NCBI GenBank assembly: GCA_903932155.1
Contig: CAIZFH010000048.1
Location: forward strand, 26,748 to 90,747
Reading direction: 5' to 3'
From: an uncultured Granulicella sp.
GTDB taxonomy: Bacteria; Acidobacteriota; Terriglobia; Terriglobales; Acidobacteriaceae
DNA length: 64,000 bases
Below are positions 27,265 to 35,165 of the stretch, piece by piece. Every line of letters starts with the position of its first letter. The first letter of the stretch is position 1. The translations under genes were made by a program, and so were the position numbers. The notes beneath the pieces were generated by a model. It did not search any database. It was not told where the DNA came from and worked only from the letters and a program-made list of their open reading frames with translations.

Positions 27265-27407
27265 GCGATGCTTCAGCCAGCCTATCGGCCATGGAATATC
27301 CACCTCCCACATGTGCTATTCTCATCAAGGTGGTTGCGCGCGATAGGCCTCGTACACAAGGTCACTCAAGCCCGATCGCCCCTCCTCCAAGAGGCCGCAA
27401 CCCATGC

Positions 27408-27483
27408 GGACGCGTAGCTCAACTGGCAGAGCATTCGACTCTTAATCGACAGGTTGAAGGTTCAATTCCTTCCGCGTCCACCA
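27408..27483 (+). tRNA. tRNA-Lys (anticodon CTT)
   Basis: A full 76-nt cloverleaf. The acceptor GGACGCG pairs with CGCGTCC, the D-arm is GCTC...GAGC, the anticodon stem TTCGA/TCGAC has one terminal U-C mismatch, and the loop CTCTTAA gives anticodon CTT. The T-arm is GAAGG-TTCAATT-CCTTC, and the CCA end is encoded (27481-27483). It marks the left edge of the accessory region, but I see no duplicated copy of its 3' end that would show an att site. Confidence 0.95.
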
Positions 27484-27503
27484 TTTATTCACCCGCATAA
27501 ACA

Positions 27504-27535
27504 AGCATCTCCCCAACACCGCCATTTTGCAGTGA
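27504..27535 (+). repeat. 32-bp direct repeat, left copy, flanking the RAYT unit
   Basis: Shares the 23-base core CTCCCCAACACCGCCATTTTGCA with 28378-28409 and differs at two positions over 32 bp. With the right copy it brackets the REP arrays and RAYT gene, and may mark the ends of the mobile or duplicated unit. Confidence 0.75.
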
Positions 27536-27553
27536 TTGGGAGAAGTGTAACCA

Positions 27554-27808
27554 CACTGGGTGCCCCATTCATCGCGTCTGTGTCTCATGCGATGAGTGGG
27601 CATCGCGCCTGCGCGACCGCTCCCGCCCATCTCCACCACACTGGGTGCCCCATTCATCGCGTCTGTGTTTCATGCGATGAGTGGGCATCGCGCCTGCGCG
27701 ACCGCTCCCGGCCATCTCCACCACACTGGGTGCCCCATTCATCGCGCCTTTGTCTTATGCGATGAGTGGGCATCGCGCCTGCGCGACCGCTCCCGCCCAT
27801 CTCCACTA
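27554..27808 (+). repeat. three 85-bp tandem REP units
   Basis: Three near-identical copies begin at 27554, 27639 and 27724 with a strict 85-bp period. Each contains GGGTGCCCCATTCATCGC, a 13-nt loop and GCGATGAGTGGG, a foldable palindrome, then a CATCGCGCCTGCGCGACCGC tail. There are no variable spacers, so this is not a CRISPR array. The array ends 10 bases before the RAYT start codon. Confidence 0.9.
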
Positions 27809-27818
27809 AGATAGCTGC

Positions 27819-28337
27819 ATGCCAATCGGGCTCAAGCGCTACCAACAGACCGGGGACTTCCATTTCATCACCTTCAGTTGTTACCAGCGCCTCCCCTACC
27901 TCGCCAGCCCTCTGGCCAAACAAACCTTCGAAGAAATCCTCGAAACCCTCCGCGAACGTCACGGCTTTTACATCACCGGCTACGTTCTCATGCCCGAGCA
28001 CGTCCACCTGCTCATCAGCGAGCCGAAGCAGATACCTCTGGCCTCCATCCTTCGCGTCCTCAAGGGCGAGACATCAAAGCGTCTCAAGGGAACACGCGAC
28101 CAGTTCTGGCAACGCCGCTACTACGACTTCAACGTCTTCACTGAAGACAAACGTGTCGAGAAGTTGATGTACATGCACCGAAACCCTGTAGTTCGCGGCC
28201 TGGTCAAGAACCCGGAGGACTACCCGTGGAGCAGCTTCCATCACTGGTCAACCGGAGAACTAAGCCGCGTCGAGATCGAATCCCAATGGACCGCCCGCCG
28301 TAGAGAGTTAGCGCAGCAATCCCACTCATCGCAATAA
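27819..28337 (+). CDS. REP-associated tyrosine transposase (RAYT, IS200/IS605-like)
   Basis: A 172-residue Y1-type HUH nuclease. The metal-binding motif is His61-Val-His63 (MPEHVHLLI) and the nucleophile is probably Tyr118 in LMYMHRNPVVRGL. The N-terminal YQQTGDFHFITFSCYQRLPYL and the YDFNVFTEDK segment are family hallmarks. RAYTs are domesticated IS200-like transposases thought to bind, nick and spread REP palindromes. Here the gene lies between three REP units upstream and an inverted REP that overlaps its own stop codon, with 32-bp direct repeats outside. The catalytic residues look intact. Confidence 0.92.
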   Translation: MPIGLKRYQQTGDFHFITFSCYQRLPYLASPLAKQTFEEILETLRERHGFYITGYVLMPEHVHLLISEPKQIPLASILRVLKGETSKRLKGTRDQFWQRRYYDFNVFTEDKRVEKLMYMHRNPVVRGLVKNPEDYPWSSFHHWSTGELSRVEIESQWTARRRELAQQSHSSQ

Positions 28338-28359
28338 AGCCGCGATGAATGGGGCACCC
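28321..28359 (-). repeat. inverted REP unit overlapping the RAYT stop
   Basis: CCCACTCATCGC (28321-28332) pairs with GCGATGAATGGG (from 28342), followed by GCACCC. This is the same palindrome as the upstream units, in inverted orientation. The RAYT stop codon falls in its loop, so the REP pair plus gene form a BIME-like unit. Confidence 0.85.
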
Positions 28360-28377
28360 GGCAGTCCCGCATCGCCC

Positions 28378-28409
28378 AGCACCTCCCCAACACCGCCATT
28401 TTGCAATGA
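28378..28409 (+). repeat. 32-bp direct repeat, right copy
   Basis: Right-hand copy of the repeat at 27504-27535. It ends 15 bases before the 3' end of the restriction endonuclease gene. Confidence 0.75.
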
Positions 28410-28424
28410 ACCAGTATCACGGAA

Positions 28425-29489
28425 TTACGGAACTGGAGGCCCTGAGTCCGAATCGTCAGGAATCACATCTATCTCAGTTGCTAAACTTGAAATCTCACGT
28501 CGAGGGATCACGAGCGTCTCATCACCGATCATAAAGCTGATCGCTTCGGGAGTGTATTTCATAGTGAAGTCCGGCAGCTTGTCTAAGGACGATTGCAGGA
28601 TATCTGCGATTGGCCGCTTCACATATTTGTCCAGAAATGTTGCCATCACTTTGCCAGCAGCATTCTCCAGATGACCCCAAGCTTCATCCCCTAAGAAGAC
28701 CTCACCCTTTGCTTCGACGAATGCGTCTGTAAGCTCAATCAGCTTCGGATTAGATGTTGGATCCAAGACAAGCAATATCGGCTTGTAGCCGCTGGCGGCA
28801 ACTTCGACAGGAAAACTAAGCTCCTCACCCCAACGCCCTTGCCCGGAAGCGGCGATAGTGACACGCACTTTAACCTCATACGCGGTCTTGATTTCTTCGC
28901 GTAGACAATCGACCTGCCTACCGCCCCCTTTTCCTCCCAATCGCTTTATCGGACTGTTCTTTGCCCCGAAAGCAACTCCTCCTATACAGTGCGCAATGAT
29001 TGGCTCAAAGAGATAGCCTGTTTCTTGCCCAGCTCGATTGTCAATGTCGAACATCCACTTCCTCCAAAATAGGAGCGCAGCAAGCGATGGAGTGCTGAGA
29101 CTGCCATACTGGAGCAGTCCTCGCGGGCCTACTTGGTCAACTGTGGGGAGCGGCTGAGCCTCAAGAATGCGAGAATATTTCAGTCGCGCCTTATGCAGTT
29201 TGGCTAGACACATGAAATATCCATCGGCATCCGACAATTTATTTAGAACTCGTTCGTACTTCGTAAGAAACTCACATCCTTCAATGCGCATTGAAGCAGG
29301 CGGTATTGCTGAAAACAATTCGTCTGGCTGTGCCGGGAGTTCGGGAAATTCTTTAGATATCCCTAAGTCACGCGCCAATATAGCAAGCAGATAGCAGCAA
29401 GTTGCATCATCGAGAGCGCTGTCAATATCGCTTCCTCCGGATGCACAAACTTTTGTAAGTGCTTGTAGCTGACTCTTAGATAGAGACAA
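28425..29489 (-). CDS. putative type II restriction endonuclease (PD-(D/E)XK)
   Basis: About 354 residues encoded directly after a cytosine-5 methyltransferase. A nuclease core is visible: GYLFEPIIAHCIGG helix with a Glu, then GGGRQVDCL with Asp194 and AYEVKVRVTI with Glu205 and Lys207 (D...ExK). I do not recognise the specificity or a characterised relative, so the restriction role rests on this motif plus the methyltransferase neighbour. I choose the TTG at 29489 because AGGAGG lies 9 nt upstream; an in-frame ATG at 29513 lacks one. The coding region overlaps the methyltransferase end by 14 nt. GC content is below that of the flanking housekeeping genes, suggesting acquisition. Confidence 0.65.
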   Translation of the reverse strand: MSLSKSQLQALTKVCASGGSDIDSALDDATCCYLLAILARDLGISKEFPELPAQPDELFSAIPPASMRIEGCEFLTKYERVLNKLSDADGYFMCLAKLHKARLKYSRILEAQPLPTVDQVGPRGLLQYGSLSTPSLAALLFWRKWMFDIDNRAGQETGYLFEPIIAHCIGGVAFGAKNSPIKRLGGKGGGRQVDCLREEIKTAYEVKVRVTIAASGQGRWGEELSFPVEVAASGYKPILLVLDPTSNPKLIELTDAFVEAKGEVFLGDEAWGHLENAAGKVMATFLDKYVKRPIADILQSSLDKLPDFTMKYTPEAISFMIGDETLVIPRREISSLATEIDVIPDDSDSGPPVP

Positions 29490-30690
29490 AATGGAACTCC
29501 TCCTGCGCATCATTCAATGCAGCCTGTCTTGCTACGAGGAGGGTAGTACGCTGTAACGCGGGGCTCATGCCTGCAGCTTGCGTGGGAACAAATGAGAGGA
29601 GTGCTCCCGATTCGGAACAATGCTCGAATGTTTCTAGATCATGTCGAAGATTGCGGGCGATATGGAATGCAAGTAATGGTGGAACGGCATTTCCTATAAG
29701 CTGTGCCTGATCACTCTGCGTCCCACAAAATTCAAAATCGTCTGCGAAGGTCTGAAGTCGGGCGCACTCACGAATAGTGAGAGTACGGTGATCCTTCGGG
29801 TGTAGAAACTCCGTTCTTGCACCGCTGGTGACGGCCTTTGACGGTTCATCTGGCGAAAGGCGACGAACTCCAGCAGGGGCACCCCCTCGGCTCTCAGTCG
29901 GGGTACCATCACATACACGGCGCGCTGACCTGCGTCGAAAGCTCTGGTGTTGGAGGGAAGTTGGAAGATCAATCATGGTCATGCCAGGCAGCAGTTGCTC
30001 GGCTCGCAATCGAGCGCTCGGTAATAGCTCCCTATAAATATGACCTTGCGGGTGCCCAAGCCCGCTTGATTCTGCACGCGGCAATCCTGCTAGGGCTTCA
30101 GTGACAGACGGGCAGAGTGGCAAATGGCATGCATGTGAAGCTGCGCCGGGAGCACCATACGCGGTGTGCGTCGGCGTTGGAAATGTCGGATCCCATCCGA
30201 GTCCGCCAATTGCGAGAACACGTTTCCTGTGCTGTGGCACTCCATAATTTGCCGCATTAATCTTCCTGAGATGAATGCGATAACCTGTAGCAATCAACGG
30301 CTCCAGCAATTCGATTACATGGACTCCGTCATCTCCGGTGAGAAAACCTTCGACATTTTCAAAGACGAATGCTTCTGGACGCTGCTCCGCAACGATCCGT
30401 GCGAAGGTGCCGACAAGGGAATTACGCGAATCTCCTTTTCGTCTGGCACCTGCCGACGAAAACCCTTGACATGGAGGTCCGCCTACGATGACCGAGGCGG
30501 CAGGCAGTCTTGGTGAGGATGAAAGGTCGAGTTGTAGTGCAGGATGAGAGAAATTCCTGCGATATGTGGCGACCGCAGCTTGATTTTTGTCAGCAGCGAG
30601 AATCACGTCAAAACCCGCTTCAGAAAAGCCGCGCGACAACCCTCCGGCACCGCAGAATAGATCGAGCACGGTGAGGGGCACAGCATTCAT
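29476..30690 (-). CDS. DNA (cytosine-5-)-methyltransferase of a type II R-M system
   Basis: Methylates the C5 of a cytosine in the recognition sequence, using SAM. All main motifs of the Dcm family are present in about 404 residues: I DLFCGAGGLSRGF, IV GGPPCQGFSS with the catalytic Cys, VI FVFENVEGF, VIII QHRKRVLAIGG, and IX-X RECARLQTFADDF plus QLIGNAVPP. The target-recognition domain between VIII and IX is small. The ATG at 30690 is chosen because the protein then begins just before motif I; the longer frame runs into a REP-like repeat. It is translated before the endonuclease, as expected for safe establishment. Confidence 0.93.
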   Translation of the reverse strand: MNAVPLTVLDLFCGAGGLSRGFSEAGFDVILAADKNQAAVATYRRNFSHPALQLDLSSSPRLPAASVIVGGPPCQGFSSAGARRKGDSRNSLVGTFARIVAEQRPEAFVFENVEGFLTGDDGVHVIELLEPLIATGYRIHLRKINAANYGVPQHRKRVLAIGGLGWDPTFPTPTHTAYGAPGAASHACHLPLCPSVTEALAGLPRAESSGLGHPQGHIYRELLPSARLRAEQLLPGMTMIDLPTSLQHQSFRRRSARRVCDGTPTESRGGAPAGVRRLSPDEPSKAVTSGARTEFLHPKDHRTLTIRECARLQTFADDFEFCGTQSDQAQLIGNAVPPLLAFHIARNLRHDLETFEHCSESGALLSFVPTQAAGMSPALQRTTLLVARQAALNDAQEEFHFVSI

Positions 30691-30723
30691 ACATTCATTT
30701 TGCCACGAATGGCATCGAGCCGG

Positions 30724-30840
30724 GTGCCCCAACTCTCGATTCTGAGATGGGTGCATCGCGCGAAGCCGAGACCGGGGGCTCGGGCGAGTGGACTTGGCTC
30801 ATTGGTGTGGCCGACCGCTCTCGCCCCTCCACTCTTCGAG
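30724..30840 (+). repeat. ~117-bp direct repeat, left copy
   Basis: Similar to 31481-31596 over the whole length. Shared blocks include AACTCTCGATTCTGAGA, GGGTGCATCGCG and GACCGCTC, ending near CTTCGAG. With the other copy it brackets the DUF2442-DUF4160 pair. Confidence 0.75.
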
Positions 30841-30845
30841 ACGCT

Positions 30846-31181
30846 CTACGCCGCGACCCCACGCGGCACTTTGCCCCAGCGGTATTCCAGAAAATCCGGC
30901 AGATAGATTCCATCATCCAACTGCGGCCACCAGACGCCGGTACCGGACGGCACAATAAACAGGTCAGTCGCCTGCTCCACCATGGCATTCTTCAGTTCGT
31001 CCAGTTCCTCGCGCGGGATCAGCAGCCGCCGACCATCACTCAGCTTCAGCATCAGGAACTCCAGCCCCGGCTCAGGTCGGTACGCCGCCTCCACAATCAG
31101 AGGCTCGTCTGGGGCATTCCGCGCAGCCTCCAAAGCCGCGTCGATCTCTTCATCCGTCGTCGCCAACACCCAATCAGCCAT
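30846..31181 (-). CDS. DUF2442-domain protein
   Basis: 111 residues. The recognisable part is LMLKLSDGRRLLIPREELDEL and IVPSGTGVWWPQLDDGIYLPDFLEYRWG, the DUF2442 pattern (LSDGR...P...GxxxxWPxLDxxI...LL). These small proteins are commonly encoded beside DUF4160 proteins and behave like a toxin-antitoxin-type pair, but their biochemical role is not established. It overlaps the end of the DUF4160 gene by 8 nt, and the whole pair is enclosed in ~117-bp direct repeats. Confidence 0.8.
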   Translation of the reverse strand: MADWVLATTDEEIDAALEAARNAPDEPLIVEAAYRPEPGLEFLMLKLSDGRRLLIPREELDELKNAMVEQATDLFIVPSGTGVWWPQLDDGIYLPDFLEYRWGKVPRGVAA

Positions 31182-31425
31182 TGGTGATCCTCCATAGTTC
31201 CATCAGCTCAGCGGTATGTTTCATGGCCGTCCGCAGGATATGATTCACGTCCGATTTCTTCGCCTTCGGGGGACGAATAGGCTTTGCCCGCTGCGCCAGT
31301 CGTACCGTTCCATTCACCAGTTCCACAAGCACTTCGACTTCCGCATAAAACCCATGCACATGCGGCGGCAGGTGGTCATGCGCATACGAGATAAACCACA
31401 CACCGTCAAACGTCTTCGAGCCCAC
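31174..31425 (-). CDS. DUF4160-domain protein
   Basis: 83 residues with the DUF4160 signature: FISYAHDHLPPHVHGFYAEVEVLVEL (an FxxDHxPPHVHV-type His-rich motif) and a C-terminal helix, AKKSDVNHILRTAMKHTAELMELW. It is the first gene of a two-gene unit with DUF2442. In many genomes the two co-occur as a mobile small pair. Function unknown. Confidence 0.8.
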   Translation of the reverse strand: MGSKTFDGVWFISYAHDHLPPHVHGFYAEVEVLVELVNGTVRLAQRAKPIRPPKAKKSDVNHILRTAMKHTAELMELWRITNG

Positions 31426-31480
31426 ACCCTTACTTTAGCTCCTTCACTCTGCCCGGCAAAGGAAAATCGCCGGGTGGCGC

Positions 31481-31596
31481 GTGCCCTAACTCTCGATTCT
31501 GAGAGGGGTGCATCGCGTGAAGGCGCAACCGAGGTCCCCGGCAAGCGGACTTGACTCACTGGTGTGGGCGACCGCTCCCCCCATCTAGTCTTCGAG
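31481..31596 (+). repeat. ~117-bp direct repeat, right copy
   Basis: Right copy of the repeat at 30724-30840, in the same orientation. It lies upstream of the DUF4160 start. Confidence 0.75.
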
Positions 31597-31669
31597 GCGC
31601 AACGAAACTAACGCACTGGAGTGAGAGACTAGTAGCGCAGGCACTCCGAACAATGGGGAGAGGTACCCG

Positions 31670-31939
31670 ATGAAGCAGATTGTCGCTGTAGCCTTTGGAT
31701 TGGGATTGCTGGGCAACGCACTGCTGTTTGTACCGCAGGCGCTGGCGCTGTGGCGCAAGAAGAACAGCGAGGGAGTTTCTCTACTGACTTTTGGCGGGTT
31801 CAGTGTGCTTCAGGCGATCGGTATCGTGCATGGTTTTTATCAGCATGATCGTTCCCTGATCCTGGGGATGGCGGCAAGCCTGATCACCTGCGGCACCGTT
31901 ACATCGCTGACTCTCTTCTATCGCATGAGACGGAGTTGA
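31670..31939 (+). CDS. SemiSWEET-type PQ-loop membrane protein
   Basis: 89 residues with three hydrophobic segments, the size and layout of bacterial SemiSWEETs that dimerise to move small sugars. The first segment ends in the PQ motif (FVPQALALWRKKNSEGVSLLTF), and the KKNSEGVS loop is typical. GAGAGG lies about 8 nt before the ATG. Substrate unknown. It converges with the flavoprotein gene, 7 bases apart. Confidence 0.85.
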   Translation: MKQIVAVAFGLGLLGNALLFVPQALALWRKKNSEGVSLLTFGGFSVLQAIGIVHGFYQHDRSLILGMAASLITCGTVTSLTLFYRMRRS

Positions 31940-31946
31940 GCCTGTT

Positions 31947-33461
31947 CTACGCGAAGCAGACGTCGTCACACGCTTCCTTAACCTGCGGCTCGTCGCATCC
32001 AGTCAGCAGATGCGAGATGACATCGGCTGCGCTGTACTCGCTACGCCCTGGCTGTAGAAAGCGTGGGACGGCAACAAGATCGTCGCCCGCAGTGATGAGG
32101 CCATACTCTTCGCGCTTGCCGTTGCGCACCTGTTTATAGCCGATGTTGGCCAGCAGCCCATTGCACACGCACTTACGGCCCACGGTATCTTCCACCTTGC
32201 CGCCCTTGGCAACGAAGAGAGTGACGGGCTCGGAGGCGCAACGATAGCCAATGCCTCCGTCCTCGGTGCGGTACGGCTCCCTCAGGAAGCCCAGATCGCA
32301 GATGCGCGGCCTATCGGCAACGACTTCGGCCTCGGAACAGGTACCATCCAACTGCGCAACCTTGAAGGGAAATCCCGTCGGTGAAGCCCGCGGATCTGTG
32401 AAGACGCTCGCCTCACCGGCGATGGCCTTGGTCATCAATCTTTGCTTGTACTCCGGGCGCAGGCCACTCTCATTGGCAAACTCGAATGCCGTGCCTACCT
32501 GCACGCCTGCGGCGCCTTGCGCCAGCGCCTGCCTCAGCATCTGGGGGCTGCCATAGCCTCCAGCCAGCCAGAAGGGAACGCCCAGCTCGCACAGTTTTGC
32601 AATGTCGATGGTGTCGCGCTCTCCATACACCGGCTCCCCAATCTCGGAGAACACAGGCTTGCCGCGTGGCGGAGCGTTATGCCCGCCGGCTGTTCGTGTC
32701 TCGATCACCAGCCCATCCACGCGCCCGTTCGCCTTCTTCAGCATGGTGGTGGCCAGCGTGTTGGAGGAGACGATAGGCAGAAACTTCGGCCGCGTCAGCG
32801 GGCCAAGGTCGCACTCCATGTACTCGCGCGGATCCAAGTGCATGGTGACGTCGTCACCCTCCTGCGAGCCATGGATATGAATGGCATACTCGGCGGCCTC
32901 GTGGTTGGCATAGCGGTCCAGCACTCCGGGAATCTTCAGTGGAATCCCCGCGCCCATGACTACGTATTCCACTCCTGCCAGCATCGCCCCGTAGATGCAC
33001 GACAAGTGTGCCGTCTGAATCTTCTCCAGGTAGTTGATGCCCACCGGATTTGAGTGCCCCTGACGGGCCAGGTATACCTCGACGAAGTTGGCCACGATGC
33101 ACAGCTCATTCAACTCGCGAGTATTGTCTTTCTGCAGCAGCGGGAGCGTGAGGTAGGGAGTTCTTTCTTCCTTGCCCCCGGCGATGTAGTACTTCTGCCA
33201 GATGCGCTCGGCCATTGCGGGAAATGGGAAGGCATCCAGGCCGCGCCGCATGTGCCCGCCGGGATCGCCATCCTGCAAGCGTCGCGCCAGAATTGGATCC
33301 AGCGCCGTGCCGGAGACCAGCCCCAACTGGCCGGTGCGCGACACCGCCTGTGCCAGCCTCCAGTTGGAAACGCCAGCTCCCATCCCACCCTGAATGATGA
33401 CTGGATTGCTCGTCGTGTGCCCGTTGGTTGCCGATTCACTCATACTGCTTAAGTATTTCAT
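31947..33461 (-). CDS. nitronate monooxygenase-like flavoprotein (2-nitropropane dioxygenase family)
   Basis: An FMN TIM-barrel oxidoreductase of about 504 residues. It shows VIIQGGMGAGVSNWRLAQAV at the N-terminus, an extended YVVMGAGIP segment, the FMN-binding TRTAGGHNAPP loop, LAGGYGSPQMLRQALAQGAAGVQVGTAF and FTDPRASPTGFPFK. It is longer than classical nitronate monooxygenases (about 350), with a Cys-rich C-terminal ~100 residues (CNGLLANIGY...CDEPQVKEACDDVC). It therefore belongs to a larger subfamily of uncertain substrate, with some PfaD-like character. The start could also be the ATG at 33443. The open frame continues far upstream, antisense to hemY; I regard that as spurious. Confidence 0.8.
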   Translation of the reverse strand: MKYLSSMSESATNGHTTSNPVIIQGGMGAGVSNWRLAQAVSRTGQLGLVSGTALDPILARRLQDGDPGGHMRRGLDAFPFPAMAERIWQKYYIAGGKEERTPYLTLPLLQKDNTRELNELCIVANFVEVYLARQGHSNPVGINYLEKIQTAHLSCIYGAMLAGVEYVVMGAGIPLKIPGVLDRYANHEAAEYAIHIHGSQEGDDVTMHLDPREYMECDLGPLTRPKFLPIVSSNTLATTMLKKANGRVDGLVIETRTAGGHNAPPRGKPVFSEIGEPVYGERDTIDIAKLCELGVPFWLAGGYGSPQMLRQALAQGAAGVQVGTAFEFANESGLRPEYKQRLMTKAIAGEASVFTDPRASPTGFPFKVAQLDGTCSEAEVVADRPRICDLGFLREPYRTEDGGIGYRCASEPVTLFVAKGGKVEDTVGRKCVCNGLLANIGYKQVRNGKREEYGLITAGDDLVAVPRFLQPGRSEYSAADVISHLLTGCDEPQVKEACDDVCFA

Positions 33462-33698
33462 CCGGCAGAGGCCCTGAATCGTATTAGTTTTGTAATCCTG
33501 CCTGTTGTGCCGTGCTGGAACACATAGGTGTGAAAGCCAATCAATGTGCTTTCCACCGCCGCAGGTGCATTGGGAGGAGGAGTATTGCAGAGCGCGAGAC
33601 CAGCAATCTGACTGATAATGGAGATAGGCTTCCACATACCATCTGTGCAGGTCGCTGGCAGGTGTTGTGGAAGGTCTTCGGAGGAGAATGTTGATTCG

Positions 33699-35150
33699 AT
33701 GCAGGTTGGCACGATGAACGGGACTGTCATCATCGGCGGCGGGATCGCGGGGCTGGCGACTGCGTTCGCCCTGCAGGCGTGCGGTTCGACGGACTGGACG
33801 CTGATCGAGAGTTCGCCGAGGTGGGGCGGAAAGATCACGTCTGCCCGCGAGCGTGGCTTCACCATCGAGGGCGGGCCGGATTCGTTCATCACAACAAAGC
33901 CGGGGGCAGTCGAGTTGTGCAAGAGGCTTGGGCTGGGCGACCAGTTGACCGGCTCGAACACTGGCAAGAGTGCCACAACCTACATCTGGAGCGGCGGACG
34001 GCTGCACCCCATGCCCGAAGGCATGATGCTGATGGCCCCGACCATGATCCTCCCGTTCCTGCGCACGCCGCTTATCTCGTGGCCTGGAAAGCTGCGCATG
34101 GGCATGGAGATATTCGTTCCGCGAGCGCGCGGCGATGAGGACGAGAGCCTCGCCGGTTTTGTGCGGCGGCGGCTGGGCAACGAGTTGCTCAACAAGATTG
34201 CAGGCCCGCTGATGGGAGGAATCCATGCTGCGGACCCGGAGCGGCTGAGCCTGAAGAGTACCTTCCCGATGTTTCTGGAGATGGAGAAGAAGCACGGCAG
34301 TCTTCTGCGCGGAATGTTGAAGCGCAGCAAGGCGCATTCGACGCATGGCGGGAAGCGTCCGTCGATGTTCATGTCGCTGCGCGGCGGCTTGCAGCAGCTC
34401 TCCGATGCACTGGTCGCGCAGTTGCCGCAAGACGCTCTGCGTAACGGTTGCCGCGCGCTCTGCGTCAGCCGCCATGCGGGCCGCTATAGGATCGACCTGA
34501 GCGATGGCTCGTCCCTGCTGGCGGACGATGTAGTCTTCGCCACTCCATCGTATGTCACGGCCGACCTGCTGCAGGAGCTTGATCCCGCGATGGCGGCCCG
34601 TCTGCGCGCCATCCGCTATGTTTCCACCGCGACCGTCTCTCTTGGATTTCTGCGCAGCGAGATCGCGCACCCGCTGCAGGGAGCGGGCTTCATTGTGCCG
34701 CAGAGCGAGGGGCGAAGGATTACCGCCTGCTCCTGGTCCTCGGTAAAGTTCCAGCATCGCGCGCCGGACGACTGCGTTCTGCTGCGCGTCTTTATCGGTG
34801 GCTCACTGGCTGAAGAGCTTGCGGAGCAGGATGAGCAAGCGCTGGTAAAGCTGGCTCGCGAGGAGTTGCAGGTGATACTGGGAATTACCGCAACACCGCT
34901 GGTGGCCAGGGCCTATCGCTGGCACAAGGCCAATCCGCAGTATGACATCGGACACGCTGAGAGAATTGCAGAACTAGAACAGGCCATGTTTCGTCTTCCC
35001 GGATTGCATCTGGCCGGTGCCGCCTACCATGGGCCCGGCATTCCAGACTGCATCCAAAGCGGAAGGGAAGCTGCACAGGCGATTGCCGCGAGACATGCGC
35101 ATCCCGCGCGTGCCGTGAGAAGCGAATCGTCGCACGTCGTCATCCAATAA
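33699..35150 (+). CDS. hemY: protoporphyrinogen/coproporphyrinogen III oxidase
   Basis: An FAD-dependent oxidase (HemY type) that aromatises the porphyrinogen ring in heme synthesis. The FAD dinucleotide fold is MNGTVIIGGGIAGLATAF, followed by WGGKITSARERGFTIEGGPDSFI and GGIHAADPERLSLKSTFP, all family landmarks. The C-terminal FAD site is LHLAGAAYHGPGIPDCIQSGREAA. GGAGGAG upstream favours the ATG at 33699; 33714 is an alternative. A radical SAM/SPASM gene starts 15 bases after the stop, so the two probably form a heme-related operon. Confidence 0.9.
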   Translation: MQVGTMNGTVIIGGGIAGLATAFALQACGSTDWTLIESSPRWGGKITSARERGFTIEGGPDSFITTKPGAVELCKRLGLGDQLTGSNTGKSATTYIWSGGRLHPMPEGMMLMAPTMILPFLRTPLISWPGKLRMGMEIFVPRARGDEDESLAGFVRRRLGNELLNKIAGPLMGGIHAADPERLSLKSTFPMFLEMEKKHGSLLRGMLKRSKAHSTHGGKRPSMFMSLRGGLQQLSDALVAQLPQDALRNGCRALCVSRHAGRYRIDLSDGSSLLADDVVFATPSYVTADLLQELDPAMAARLRAIRYVSTATVSLGFLRSEIAHPLQGAGFIVPQSEGRRITACSWSSVKFQHRAPDDCVLLRVFIGGSLAEELAEQDEQALVKLAREELQVILGITATPLVARAYRWHKANPQYDIGHAERIAELEQAMFRLPGLHLAGAAYHGPGIPDCIQSGREAAQAIAARHAHPARAVRSESSHVVIQ

Positions 35151-35165
35151 CAGGAGATCTAGCCA

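Noticed and set aside
27408-27483. tRNA-Lys as attachment site of an integrative island
   Set aside because: No second copy of the tRNA 3' end and no integrase gene in the window.
27554-27808. CRISPR-like array of three repeats
   Set aside because: The 85-bp units are contiguous with no variable spacers and no cas genes are near; they are REP units.
33462-34757. Long N-terminal extension of the flavoprotein gene (936-codon frame)
   Set aside because: The extension is antisense to hemY, has no family similarity, and the flavoprotein has proper starts at 33461 or 33443.
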